Notes: generated by a model from the letters alone, not told the origin. Shown: positions 24,162-34,790, numbered from the stretch's first letter. The stretch is DNA of 64,000 bases from Streptomyces yatensis (GCF_018069625.1 NZ_CP072941.1:6758001-6822000); one strand, 5' to 3'. Made by a program: numbers and translations.

Positions 24162-25136
24162 GTGACACTCGCCCCTACCCACCGCCACGGTCAGGCCGTA
24201 TGGAGCGACACCCAGCTCCTGTACGCACTTGAAGAGGTCGTCGAGACCGAGCTCAACCGGCATCTGAAGGTCGCCAAGGAGTGGATGCCGCACGAGTACG
24301 TCCCGTGGAGCGACGGCCGGAACTTCGACGGTGTCATGGGCGGTGAGGCCTGGGCGCCCGATCAGTCCAAGGTCAGCGACGTCGGCCGGATCGCGCTCGT
24401 GGTCAACCTCCTCACCGAGGACAACCTCCCCAGCTACCACCACGAGATCGCGACCCTCTTCGGCCGGGACGGCGCCTGGGGCACCTGGGTGCACCGCTGG
24501 ACGGCGGAGGAGGGGCGCCACGGCATCGTGATGCGTGACTACCTGCTGACCAGCCGCGCCGTCGACCCGGTGGAGCTGGAACGGTTCCGCATGGCGCACA
24601 TGTCCGAGGGCTTCGAGTCGGACAACCAGCACAGCATGCTGCACACGGTGGCCTATGTCGCCTTCCAGGAGCTGGCCACCCGCATTTCGCACCGCAACAC
24701 CGGCCATCACTCCGGTGACCCGGTCTGCGACCGGATGCTCGCGCGCATCGCCACCGACGAGAACCTGCACATGATCTTCTACCGGAACCTGCTCGGGAAG
24801 GCGTTCGAGCTGGCCCCCGACCAGACCATGGGCGCCGTCCGCGATGTGGTGGTCAACTTCCGCATGCCGGGCCATGGGATGCCCGGCTTCGAGCGCGCCG
24901 CAGCCCAGATCGCCATTGGCGGTATATACAACCTGCGCATCCACCATGACGACGTCCTGCAGCCCGTGCTGCGCTTCCTGAAGGTCCTGGAGATCGGCGG
25001 GCTGGGCCCGGAGGGGCTCAAGGCGCAGGAGGAACTGGGGCTCTACATGGGTGGATTGGACGATCAGGCCACCAAGTTCGACGAGCGGCGCGAGGCGCTG
25101 CTGGCCCGTCGCAGGGCCCGTGCCGAACGTTCGTGA
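24162..25136 (+). CDS. Acyl-[acyl-carrier-protein] desaturase (diiron)
   Basis: A 324-residue soluble stearoyl-ACP desaturase-type enzyme of the ferritin-like fold. It would insert a double bond into acyl chains using O2 and reductant. The diiron ligands are visible: Glu116-EGRH (116-120) in the second helix pair and DENLH (199-203), with an earlier Glu in VVETELNRHL. Length fits the DesA1/A2 type. The GTG start is preceded by GGAG. It stands alone between a terminator and an unrelated gene, with its own palindromic operator. Confidence 0.92.
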   Translation: MTLAPTHRHGQAVWSDTQLLYALEEVVETELNRHLKVAKEWMPHEYVPWSDGRNFDGVMGGEAWAPDQSKVSDVGRIALVVNLLTEDNLPSYHHEIATLFGRDGAWGTWVHRWTAEEGRHGIVMRDYLLTSRAVDPVELERFRMAHMSEGFESDNQHSMLHTVAYVAFQELATRISHRNTGHHSGDPVCDRMLARIATDENLHMIFYRNLLGKAFELAPDQTMGAVRDVVVNFRMPGHGMPGFERAAAQIAIGGIYNLRIHHDDVLQPVLRFLKVLEIGGLGPEGLKAQEELGLYMGGLDDQATKFDERREALLARRRARAERS

Positions 25137-25154
25137 TCACTCTGGCACCATCGG

Positions 25155-27062
25155 GTGATGGTCGAACATTCATCGCAAGGGACGTCCGGCGCGGCTCACG
25201 GTGAAATGCCCGCCATGGCGGACCGGATGGCGGCGGATCAGGAGCCGGATCCGGCTGTGAATCCGGCGGTGGATCCGGCGGTGGACCCGGTGGTGGATCC
25301 GGTGGTCGAGGCGGCCCGGTTGAGGGCCGCCGCGGCCGCCGGGCAGCCGGATGCGTACCGGGCCTACGCAGAACTCCTCACCGGCCAGGGCCGCTTGGAC
25401 GAGGCCCTGCCGTGGTGGGCCAGGGCCGCCGACGCCGGGGACGCGGACGCCTCGCGCACGCTCGCGATCTGTCACAAGGACCGCGGCGAGTTCCCCGAGG
25501 CCGAGCGGTGGTACCGCACGGCCGCCGATCGCGACGGCGGCTGTGCGTTCGGTCTGGCCCGGCTGCTGCACGAGGCCGGCGATACCGCCGGTGCCGAGAC
25601 GTGGTACGAGCACGGGGCCGCGCTCGGCAGCGTCGAGTGCACGACCAACGGCGCCGTGCTGCTGGCCGCCCGCGGCGAATGGGACACCGCGCTGGAGCGG
25701 CTGGCCGAGGCGTCCGCCCAGGGCGACGACATCGCCACCCGCACCCGCGGGGCCATCCAGACCATGCTGCGGGACCTGGACGGCTGGCGCGAAGCCCTCG
25801 CCCGGGCCGAGGCCGAGGGGGACCCCGAGGAGGCGTACGAGGCGCTGCGCGACCTGCTGGACCCCGAGCGCAAGGCGATGTTCGCGCGCTACCCGCGGAT
25901 GGTCGCGGAGGCCGAGGCGCTGTACGCCCGGGCGGCCGCGGTAGGCAGCGCCAAGGCACTGGTGGACCAGGCCCTCTTCATCGCCCGCGACGACAGCCGC
26001 TGGGACGAGGCCCGCGCGCTCGTCGAACGCGCCCACGAGCGGGGCTACGACGGCGCGGCGTACGTCCTCGGCGTCTGGGCCGAGGAGAACGGCGAACTGC
26101 GCACCGCAGAGGAGTGGTACCGCACGGCCGACGAGGCGGACGGCGGCCACATCTGGGCCTGCTTCAACCTCGGTGTGCTGTGCGTACGGCAGCGGCGGCT
26201 GGACGAGGCGGAGCGATGGCTGCGGGCCACGGGGCTCGACGGTGCCGAAGGCGCCGGGGGCGCCGAGGGCGTGGATGAGGAGGGGCGGGGGTCGTTCGAC
26301 GAGGGTGAGGAGCGGATCGTCAGGGCGCTGGAGGACATCGCCGCGATCCGCGCCGACCCCGAGCGGATGCCGCCCCCCGAGTGGGAGGAACGCCTGCCCG
26401 GGCTGCGGGCCCGCGCCGAGGAGGGCGGTCCGGACGCCTGGTGCGCGTACGCCGACGCGCTCGACCGGCTGTACCGGCTCCCGGAGGCCGCCGAGTGGTA
26501 CCGCACGGCGGGCACTCCGCGCGCCCTGCTCGCCCTCGGCCGGATGCTGTACGAAGTGGGCGGCGCCACGGGACTGCGGATGGTGCCGTACTACGAGCCC
26601 GCGGCGGCGGAGGGCGACGCGGGAGCGGCGTACGACATCGGCCGCATCCACGACGAGGCCGGGGACCGGCGCACGGCGCAGATCTGGTTCCGCCGGGCGG
26701 CCGACCTGGGGCACGGGCGCGCCGCGTGGTGGCTCGGCTGGACGTCGGAGGAGCGGGGCGGCGACCCGCAGCACGCCGAGCGCTGGTACGTGCGCGCCGC
26801 GCGCAGCGGTCTGGTGCCGCCCGCGTTTCTCGCGGGGCGCAGCATGGTTCGGCGCGGTGCCTATGGGGAGGCCGAGCCGCTGCTCAGGGTGGCGTGCGAG
26901 GGGAAGCACGAGGAGGCGCCGTACTGGCTTGCGCAAGCTCTGCGGGGGCTGGGCCGCGCGGAAGAGGCGGAGCGATGGCTTCGGGTGGCTGCCGAGGCGT
27001 ACCCGGATCTCTTGCGCCAATACGGTCCGATGGCCGGCCAGGCCATGCCCGACCCTAGGTGA
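25155..27062 (+). CDS. Sel1/tetratricopeptide repeat protein
   Basis: A 635-residue cytoplasmic repeat protein without signal or membrane segment. After a low-complexity head, helical repeats run from about residue 60 to 625. Many are of Sel1 type, seen as recurring AExWYRTA/AERWLR and GHGRAAWWLGW elements about 35 residues apart. An acidic Gly-rich insert lies near 370-395. Such repeats bind partner proteins; the partner is unknown. GTG-ATG at the start gives two adjacent possible starts, and an ATG at codon 18 or 21 is also possible. It begins 18 bp after the desaturase stop, so may be co-transcribed. Confidence 0.85.
   Translation: MMVEHSSQGTSGAAHGEMPAMADRMAADQEPDPAVNPAVDPAVDPVVDPVVEAARLRAAAAAGQPDAYRAYAELLTGQGRLDEALPWWARAADAGDADASRTLAICHKDRGEFPEAERWYRTAADRDGGCAFGLARLLHEAGDTAGAETWYEHGAALGSVECTTNGAVLLAARGEWDTALERLAEASAQGDDIATRTRGAIQTMLRDLDGWREALARAEAEGDPEEAYEALRDLLDPERKAMFARYPRMVAEAEALYARAAAVGSAKALVDQALFIARDDSRWDEARALVERAHERGYDGAAYVLGVWAEENGELRTAEEWYRTADEADGGHIWACFNLGVLCVRQRRLDEAERWLRATGLDGAEGAGGAEGVDEEGRGSFDEGEERIVRALEDIAAIRADPERMPPPEWEERLPGLRARAEEGGPDAWCAYADALDRLYRLPEAAEWYRTAGTPRALLALGRMLYEVGGATGLRMVPYYEPAAAEGDAGAAYDIGRIHDEAGDRRTAQIWFRRAADLGHGRAAWWLGWTSEERGGDPQHAERWYVRAARSGLVPPAFLAGRSMVRRGAYGEAEPLLRVACEGKHEEAPYWLAQALRGLGRAEEAERWLRVAAEAYPDLLRQYGPMAGQAMPDPR
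25248..25307 (+). repeat. Five 12-bp in-frame repeats encoding D/N-P-A/V-V
   Basis: Five units of the type GATCCGGCGGTG, without gaps, encode (D/N)P(A/V)V near residues 32-51 of the Sel1-repeat protein. This is a coding microsatellite likely to vary in copy number. Confidence 0.85.
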
Positions 27063-27365
27063 CTGGTTTGTGGGCAATCGTTCCGCCAGGGGCCCCTTCC
27101 AGCGGTAGCTGGGGGAGGGACAGGTGGGCACAAACGGGCCACCGGCCCGCACTCGGCAACGAAACGTTGACCAGAGCCGGGCACCGGCCAAGGCATCGCT
27201 ACCGGGTGCGGCCCGGTGGCCGGGTTGTGCCCACCCGTCCCGCCCCGCGGGACGATTGCCCACAACGAGGAAGACGGCGCACCGCTCCGCCCCGCCGGAC
27301 GATTGCCCACAACCAGGGGTGGCGCAGTGTGGGGCCACATGCCCCGCACTGCGCCACCCATGCCG
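27063..27365. repeat. Intergenic repeat region with three copies of a 13-mer
   Basis: 303 bp between converging genes. The 13-mer CGATTGCCCACAA occurs at 27253-27265 and 27300-27312, and inverted at 27068-27080. The two direct copies are part of 26-bp imperfect repeats starting CGCCCCGC. A further inverted pair, GGTGGGCACAA (27123) and TTGTGCCCACC (27225), can form a large stem. No gene is visible here. It resembles a REP-type intergenic repeat element. Confidence 0.75.
27317..27359. terminator. Very long bidirectional hairpin between Sel1 and pepN genes
   Basis: GGGTGGCGCAGTG pairs with CACTGCGCCACCC, continuing through one T-G pair into GGGGC/GCCCC with a 5-base loop: 19 bp of near-perfect stem ending 6 bp from the pepN stop. 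Confidence 0.85.
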
Positions 27366-29936
27366 TCAGCTCGCCGCGGCGTCCGCGGCCTGGGCGCGGA
27401 GGGCGCGTTCGATGCCCGCCCGCGACTCCGTCATCAGACGCCTCAGCGCCGCCGTGGGCTCGGCCGACGCGAGCCACGCGTCCGTCGCGTCCAGGGTCGA
27501 CTGCGAGACCTGCAGCGCCGGGTAGAGCCCGACCACGATCTGCTGCGCCATCTCATGGCTGCGGCTGTTCCACGTGTCCTTCGCCACCGCGAAGTACTTC
27601 TCCGTGTACGGCGCCAGCAGCTCCCGCTGGTCGGTTTGGACGAAGCCGCCGATCACCGCCTCCTGTACCGCGTTGGGGAGCTTGTCGCTCTCCACGACCG
27701 ACGCCCACGCCTCCGCCTTGGCCTGCGGCGTCGGCCGCGCGGCCCGCGCCGTCGCGGCATGGCGCTCGCCCGCGGAGGTCTTGTCGCGCTCCAGCTCCGC
27801 CGCGATGGCGGCCTCGTCCGCCCGCCCGGTGGCGGCGAGCCGCTCCAGCAGAGCCCAGCGCAGCTCGGTGTCGATGGCCAGGCCCTCGATCGTCTCGGTG
27901 CCCTCGAGCAGCCCGGAGACCAGGTCCAGCTGCGCGTCCGTACGGGCGGTCGCGGTGAAGGCCCGCGCCCAGGCGAGCTGGTGGTCGCTGCCCGGCGCCG
28001 CCGCCCGCAGATGGTCGAGCGTGGCCTCGGTCCACTTGGCCAGGCCCGTCTCGCGCCAGTCCGGTGCCGCGTACAGGTCCAGGGCCAGCTTCACCTGGCG
28101 GTGCAGCGACTGGACGACGCCGATGTCGGACTCCTTGGCGATGCCCGAGAGCACCAGCGACAGGTAGTCGCGGGTGGCCAGCTCGCCGTCGCGGACCATG
28201 TCCCAGGCCGAGGCCCAGCACAGCGCGCGCGGCAGCGACTCCGCGAAGTCGCCCAGGTGCTCGGTGACGACGGCCAGCGAGTCCGGGTCCAGCCGCACCT
28301 TCGCGTAGGTGAGGTCGTCGTCGTTGAGCAGGATCACCGCGGAGCGCTTCGCGCCGATCAGCTGCTCCACCTGGGTCAGCTCACCGTCCACGTCCAGCTC
28401 GATGCGCTCGGAGCGGATCAGCTTGCCGGTCGCGTTCAGGTTGTAGAGCCCGATCGCGATGCGGTGCGGCCGCAGGGTCGGCTCGCCCTTGGCGCCCGGC
28501 GGCAGCGCCGGGGCCTCCTGCCGCACCGCGAAGGAGGTCACGGTGCCGGTCGCGTCCGTCTCGATCTCCGGGCGCAGCACATTGATGCCCGCCGTCTCCA
28601 GCCACTTCTTCGACCAGGTCTTCAGATCGCGCCCGCTGGTCTCCTCCAGCGCGCCGAGCAGATCCGAGAGCCGGGTGTTCTTGTAGGCGTGGCGCTTGAA
28701 GTAGGCCTGGACGCCGCTGAAGAACTCGTCCATCCCGACGTACGCGACCAGCTGCTTGAGCACCGAGGCGCCCTTGGCGTACGTGATCCCGTCGAAGTTG
28801 ACCAGGACGTCGTCCAGGTCGTTGATCTCGGCCATGATCGGGTGGGTGGACGGCAGCTGGTCCTGCCGGTAGGCCCACGTCTTCATGGAGTTGGCGAAAC
28901 TGGTCCAGGCGTGCGGCCACCTGCTGCCCGGCGCATGCGCCTGGCAGGCGACCGAGGTGTAGGTGGCGAACGACTCGTTCAGCCACAGGTCGTTCCACCA
29001 CTCCATGGTGACGAGATCGCCGAACCACATATGGGCCAGCTCGTGGAGGATGGTCTCGGCCCGCGCCTCGTACGCCGCGTCGGTGACCTTGGAGCGGAAG
29101 ACGTACTGGTCGCGGATGGTCACCGCGCCCGCGTTCTCCATCGCGCCCGCGTTGAACTCCGGCACGAAGAGCTGGTCGTACTTGGCGAACGGGTACGCGT
29201 AGTCGAACTTCTCCTCGAACCACTCGAAGCCCTGCCGCGTGACCTCGAAGATCGCGTCCGAGTCGAGGTACTCCGCGAGCGAGGGACGGCAGTAGATGCC
29301 CAGCGGCACCGAGCGGCCGTCCTTCTCGTAGGAGCTGTGCACGCTGTGGTACGGGCCGGCGATCAGCGCGGTGACATACGTCGACAGGCGCGGGGTCGGC
29401 TCGAACCGCCAGACGTTGTCCTTCGGCTCCGGCGCCGGCGAGTTCGAGATCACCGTCCAGCCCTCGGGCGCCGTCACGGTGAACTGGAACGTGCCCTTCA
29501 GATCGGGCTGCTCGAAGCTGGCGTACACCCGGCGGGCGTCGGGCACCTCGAACTGGGTGTAGAGGTACGCCTGCTGGTCGACCGGGTCGACGAAGCGATG
29601 CAGCCCCTCACCGGTGTTGGTGTACGCGCAGTCCGCGACCACCCGCAGCTCATTGCGCCCGGCCAGCAGCCCCGGCAGCGCGATCCGCGAGTCCTTGAAG
29701 ACCTCGTTCGGGTCGAGCGCGTCGCCGTTGAGCACCACGTCGTGCACCGTGGGCGCCACCAGGTCGATGAACGACTCCGCGCCCGACTCGGCGGCGTCGA
29801 AGCGCACCGTGGTCACGGAGCGGTAGGTACCGCCCTCCTGGGCGCCGCTCAGGTCCAGTTCGATCTCGTACGCGTCCACCGTGAGGAGGCGCGCCCGCTG
29901 CTGCGCTTCCTCCCTTGTGAGGTTGGTGCCAGGCAC
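27366..29936 (-). CDS. pepN: Aminopeptidase N (M1 zinc metallopeptidase), first copy
   Basis: An 856-residue cytosolic M1 aminopeptidase that removes N-terminal residues from peptides. The exopeptidase motif GAMEN is at 264-268 and the zinc motif HELAHMWFGD at 298-307 with the third ligand in NDLWLNESFA. A C-terminal ERAP1-like domain completes the normal length. The GTG start (PGTNLTREEA) is preceded by GGGAG. It is one of two M1 paralogues here. This one lies just upstream of a divergent-looking asd neighbour on the same strand, separated by a terminator. Confidence 0.93.
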   Translation of the reverse strand: MPGTNLTREEAQQRARLLTVDAYEIELDLSGAQEGGTYRSVTTVRFDAAESGAESFIDLVAPTVHDVVLNGDALDPNEVFKDSRIALPGLLAGRNELRVVADCAYTNTGEGLHRFVDPVDQQAYLYTQFEVPDARRVYASFEQPDLKGTFQFTVTAPEGWTVISNSPAPEPKDNVWRFEPTPRLSTYVTALIAGPYHSVHSSYEKDGRSVPLGIYCRPSLAEYLDSDAIFEVTRQGFEWFEEKFDYAYPFAKYDQLFVPEFNAGAMENAGAVTIRDQYVFRSKVTDAAYEARAETILHELAHMWFGDLVTMEWWNDLWLNESFATYTSVACQAHAPGSRWPHAWTSFANSMKTWAYRQDQLPSTHPIMAEINDLDDVLVNFDGITYAKGASVLKQLVAYVGMDEFFSGVQAYFKRHAYKNTRLSDLLGALEETSGRDLKTWSKKWLETAGINVLRPEIETDATGTVTSFAVRQEAPALPPGAKGEPTLRPHRIAIGLYNLNATGKLIRSERIELDVDGELTQVEQLIGAKRSAVILLNDDDLTYAKVRLDPDSLAVVTEHLGDFAESLPRALCWASAWDMVRDGELATRDYLSLVLSGIAKESDIGVVQSLHRQVKLALDLYAAPDWRETGLAKWTEATLDHLRAAAPGSDHQLAWARAFTATARTDAQLDLVSGLLEGTETIEGLAIDTELRWALLERLAATGRADEAAIAAELERDKTSAGERHAATARAARPTPQAKAEAWASVVESDKLPNAVQEAVIGGFVQTDQRELLAPYTEKYFAVAKDTWNSRSHEMAQQIVVGLYPALQVSQSTLDATDAWLASAEPTAALRRLMTESRAGIERALRAQAADAAAS

Positions 29937-30050
29937 GTCGGCTAACTCCCGTTCGTCATGTGCGGTACGCCATGCGTCAGGCGGATGGCCATCCTCGCAC
30001 GTCGGCCGGTCGGCGTCGGTAGGGCAAAGGGTGACCGAACGGGAGGAACA

Positions 30051-30086
30051 CCGAGGGGGAGCGGCCGGGCGGCCGCTCCCCCTCGG
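30051..30086 (-). terminator. Terminator after asd
   Basis: A perfect 16-bp stem (CCGAGGGGGAGCGGCC and its complement) with a 4-base loop, 15 bp downstream of the asd stop on the minus strand. It separates asd from pepN. Confidence 0.85.
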
Positions 30087-30100
30087 ACGAGGCGTGGGCG

Positions 30101-31443
<1,343 letters not shown>

Positions 31444-33177
31444 ATGTCCCGCATACGGTCCGCCGCAGCTGCCGTCGCTCACCTCGACCGGCGTACCTTC
31501 CTCGCCGCAACCGCCGCCACCGGTGCCACGGCCGGTCTGGGGCTCGCCTTCGGGCCCGGCAGCGGTTCGGCCGACGCCACGCAGCCCGCCACCGCGGGCG
31601 CCGCGGGCCGCCGGGTGGTGCAGGCCCCGGCGGCGCCCTCGACGGCCGGCACGACGCTGGAGACCTTCTCCGCCGCACAGGGCGCCACCGGCTACCGGCG
31701 GCTGGCCGACGGCCCCGCCTGGACCCGCGAGGTCCGCACCGAGATCACCGGCGCCAAGGGCGGACGCGAGGACCGGCGCACCGCGCTCGCCTCGTTCGTC
31801 CAGCTCACGGATCTGCACCTGACCGACGTCCAGCACCCGATGCGCTACGAGTTCCTGCGCAGCGGGCGGGCCGGGGCGTGGCGGCCGCACGAGGCGCTGA
31901 CCATCGCCGGGGTCGCCTCGCTCATCGAGCGGATCAACGGACTGCGCGGCGGACCCGCCACCGGGGCGCCGCTGTCGTTCGTCATGACCACCGGCGACAA
32001 CACCGACAACAACGCCAAGATCGAGCTGGACTGGTTCCTGGCCGCGATGAACGGCGGCCGGATCACCCCCAACACCGGCGATCCGCGCCACTACGAGGGC
32101 GTCCAGAACAGCGGGCTCAAGGAGTTCTGGCACCCCGAGGACGCGCTGCGCGACGCCGACAAGAAGCTCGGCTTCCCGCGCATCGACGGCTTCCTCAAGG
32201 CCGCGCTGCGCACCGTCAACAGCCCCGGGCTGCGGCTGCCGTGGTACTCCACCATCGGCAACCACGACGATCTGGCGGGCGGTGTCTACTCCCTCGGCCA
32301 CACCTACTACGCGGACTTCGCCACCGGGAAGCGCAAGCTGGAGATCATCCCGGCCGATGACGCCGAGCGGCTGTTCAAGGGCACGCGCGTCGGGGACGAC
32401 CCCAAGGGCGTCCAGATGAAGGCGCTGCTGGACGCGCACGCCAAGGACATGCGCACGGTCACCCCCGACGAGCGCCGCGCGCCCTTCACTCAGACCGAGT
32501 ACCTGGCCGCGCACCTCGCCCCGGCCGCCACCGGCCCCGGCCCGGTCGGCCACGGCTACACCAAGGACAACCTCGAGCAGGGCACCCTCTACTACTCGTT
32601 CCGGGTCTCCGAGAACGTGATCGGCATCAGCCTGGACACCACCGACCCGGGCGGCCACTACACCGGGTCGCTCGGCACCGCCCAACTGCGCTGGCTGGAG
32701 CGGACCCTGAAGGCCCACAAGGACGACTACGTCATCGTCTTCAGCCACCACTACAGCCGCAGCCTGGACAACATGAACCGGGACCCGGGCCGGCCGGGTG
32801 AGGCCCGCCACGGCGGGGACGAGGTCGTCGCCCTGTTCCAGCGCCACCCCAAGGTGCTCGCCTGGATCAACGGCCACAGCCACAAGAACGAGATCACCCC
32901 GCGCGGCACCTTCTGGGAGATCACCACCGCCTCGCATGTGGACTTCCCCCAGCTGGCCCGGGTCTTCGAGGTCGTGGACAACCACGACGGCACGATCTCC
33001 CTGTTCACCACGCTCATCGAGTCGGCCGCGCCGCACCGCACGGACTTCTCGGACCTGTCCCAGACCGGGCTCGCGGCGCTCTACCGCGAGCTGTCCTTCA
33101 ACGCGCCCGGCGCCAGCCAGAAGCTGGCCGGTGACGCGACGGACCGCAACACCGAGCTGCTGCTGCGCAAGCCCTGA
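31444..33177 (+). CDS. Tat-exported metallophosphoesterase (TIGR03767-like)
   Basis: A 577-residue calcineurin-like phosphoesterase. The twin-arginine signal LDRRTFLAATAATG is at residues 14-27, so it is exported folded. Metal-binding motifs are all present in order: DLH (Asp123, His125), GDN (184-186), GNHD (272-275), FSHHYS, and GHSH (477-480). The set predicts a dinuclear metal centre; the substrate is unknown. The ATG follows GGGGAGA. It is monocistronic, ending at a repeat-built terminator. Confidence 0.9.
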   Translation: MSRIRSAAAAVAHLDRRTFLAATAATGATAGLGLAFGPGSGSADATQPATAGAAGRRVVQAPAAPSTAGTTLETFSAAQGATGYRRLADGPAWTREVRTEITGAKGGREDRRTALASFVQLTDLHLTDVQHPMRYEFLRSGRAGAWRPHEALTIAGVASLIERINGLRGGPATGAPLSFVMTTGDNTDNNAKIELDWFLAAMNGGRITPNTGDPRHYEGVQNSGLKEFWHPEDALRDADKKLGFPRIDGFLKAALRTVNSPGLRLPWYSTIGNHDDLAGGVYSLGHTYYADFATGKRKLEIIPADDAERLFKGTRVGDDPKGVQMKALLDAHAKDMRTVTPDERRAPFTQTEYLAAHLAPAATGPGPVGHGYTKDNLEQGTLYYSFRVSENVIGISLDTTDPGGHYTGSLGTAQLRWLERTLKAHKDDYVIVFSHHYSRSLDNMNRDPGRPGEARHGGDEVVALFQRHPKVLAWINGHSHKNEITPRGTFWEITTASHVDFPQLARVFEVVDNHDGTISLFTTLIESAAPHRTDFSDLSQTGLAALYRELSFNAPGASQKLAGDATDRNTELLLRKP

Positions 33178-33204
33178 GCCCTTGCCGCTCTCCCGGGGTG
33201 TCCC

Positions 33205-33277
33205 GACGTTCCGATGCCCCGGCGTCCCGATGCCCCGACGTCCCGATGCCCCGCCTCCGCGCCGGGGCATCGGGACG
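33205..33277. terminator. Terminator hairpin with three alternative left arms
   Basis: A 15-16-bp unit, (G)TCCCGATGCCCCG with small changes, is repeated three times (from about 33208, 33223 and 33239) before its inverted copy at 33263-33277. The third copy forms a perfect 15-bp stem with a 9-base loop, and the earlier copies could pair as well. The right arm abuts the stop codon of the next (minus) gene, so it serves both converging genes. Confidence 0.8.
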
Positions 33278-34306
33278 TCAGCGCGGCAGGACCACGACAT
33301 AGGAGGCCGGGTCGCGGTCGGCCGCCGCGATCAGGGCGGTACGGACCACCGCGGCCTGCTCCTCCGGGGTCTCCCGGAGCTTCTTCGGGGTGACGCGCAC
33401 GACCGTGATCCCGAGCCGCTCCAGGTGTTCGCGCTTGCGGCCGAAACCGCCGCGCCAGACCTCCTCGTCCTGGCGCGGCGCCCGGGTGTCGATCTCCACC
33501 GCCACCGCCTGCTCACGCCAGTAGGCGTCCACCCCGCCGAGTGCGGGCCCGCCGGGCAGCCGCAGCTCCACATTCCACAGCGGCTCGGGCAGGTGGTTGC
33601 CGCGGATCATGTCGTACAGCCGCCCCTCGGCGATCGCCCGGCCCTCGGCGAGCAGCGCGTCCACCGCGTCCACGACATGCGGCCGGGACAGCAGCCGGGC
33701 CGAGTTCAGCTCCGCGACGACGGCCGTGGCCTCGCAGTGGCCGTGGCGCACGGACTCGGTGAGCAGTCTGCGGACCAGCACCGCGTCGTCGGTGAGCCGG
33801 GCGACCGCGTCGGCGAGGGCACGGGCCACCGGGGCGGTGGGCACCCCCGCGACGTACTGGGGGCCGGGCAGGGTGCCGGCCCGCACGAAGCGGACGAAGC
33901 CGGTGGCGCGCAGCCGCCGGGTGCGCGGCACCAGGACGTCGATCCGGTCGAGGGAGGCCAGCGGGGGAGCGGAGGAGAAGTGGTGCATGGCGAGCGCGGC
34001 CAGCCCGGTGATCATCGCCTCGCCGTGCGGCTCGCCGTCGCCCGGCGCCGAGCCGTCGGCACTCTGGCCGCGGCTCGCGGTGTACAGCAGAGCGGCCAGC
34101 AGCCGCTCCTCGCTGGTCGCCGGGCCGGGGTGGAGCAGATGGACGCCCGGCAGGATCTGCTGCCAGGGCCCGCCGGCCCGGCTGCGCTCCGCGGCGACGG
34201 ACGCGGTCACACCGTGCTCGCGGAGCTGACGGGTCGTCAACACCCGGCGCTGGACGTCCGAGAGATGGTGGAGGGGGCGGGGGGACAGCGGTGTGTTGTG
34301 GCTCAT
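33278..34306 (-). CDS. AbiEi-like winged-helix plus DUF559/PD-(D/E)xK-like protein
   Basis: A 342-residue protein. Residues about 10-65 (LTTRQLREHGVTASVAAERS then a basic turn and GVHLL) look like the winged-helix domain of AbiEi-type antitoxin regulators. The C-terminal 90 residues (GGVDAYWREQAVAVEIDTRAP, then RKREHLERLGITVVRVTP) match the restriction-endonuclease-like fold of DUF559/VSR proteins, with Asp and Glu-x-Asp in the expected positions. No partner toxin gene is adjacent. Start: ATG (MSHNTPLS) with a weak GGGGG site. Function unknown; Streptomyces carry many such orphan proteins. Confidence 0.75.
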   Translation of the reverse strand: MSHNTPLSPRPLHHLSDVQRRVLTTRQLREHGVTASVAAERSRAGGPWQQILPGVHLLHPGPATSEERLLAALLYTASRGQSADGSAPGDGEPHGEAMITGLAALAMHHFSSAPPLASLDRIDVLVPRTRRLRATGFVRFVRAGTLPGPQYVAGVPTAPVARALADAVARLTDDAVLVRRLLTESVRHGHCEATAVVAELNSARLLSRPHVVDAVDALLAEGRAIAEGRLYDMIRGNHLPEPLWNVELRLPGGPALGGVDAYWREQAVAVEIDTRAPRQDEEVWRGGFGRKREHLERLGITVVRVTPKKLRETPEEQAAVVRTALIAAADRDPASYVVVLPR

Positions 34307-34441
34307 GCCCCCGCCATTCCCGCGCCCGCCGCACCGGCTAACCCCTGTTACAGAGTCGTCGACAAAAGCGGACAACCCCGCACTAAAGTACGGTAGTTCG
34401 AATGCCGAATAGGCTCCCCGCCCGGGTGCCCCGCGGCGCCC

Positions 34442-34790
34442 CGCCATCCTGGCCGCGCCCCGCCATCCTGGCCGCGCCCCGCCATCCTGGCCGCGCCCCG
34501 CTGCTGGCCGCGTCCCGCTGTCCTGGCCGCGTCCCGCCATCCTGGCCGTGCGGCCCGGCTACGGTGCCCGGCCGCGGGGTCCGGCTACGGAACCCGGTTT
34601 GCGAGGCCCGGTTACGGAATCCGGCTTGCTGGGCCCGACAGCCGGGGCCCGGCTGCGAGGTCCGGTCGTGCGGTGCGGTTACGGAGCCCGGCCGAGAGGC
34701 CTCGCAGCGGTGCCCGGCTTGCTGGGCCCGGCTGCGGAGAGCGGCCGCGAGGGGCTGCCGCACGGCCCGGCCGCGAGGTCCCGGCGCGGG
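34442..34790. repeat. Two-part minisatellite between the AbiEi-like gene and pepN
   Basis: The 560-bp gap holds two repeat blocks and no credible gene. Block 1 (34442-34553) has six units of 17-19 bp, three of them exactly CGCCATCCTGGCCGCGCCC. Block 2 (about 34554-34790) has degenerate 20-25-bp units built on CCCGGCTACGGA / CCCGGCTTGCTGGG. Open frames across it only reflect the repeats. Confidence 0.85.

Noticed and set aside
34442..34553. CRISPR array or repeat-peptide gene
   Set aside because: Units are directly adjacent, and open frames exist in several phases only because of the repeat composition.
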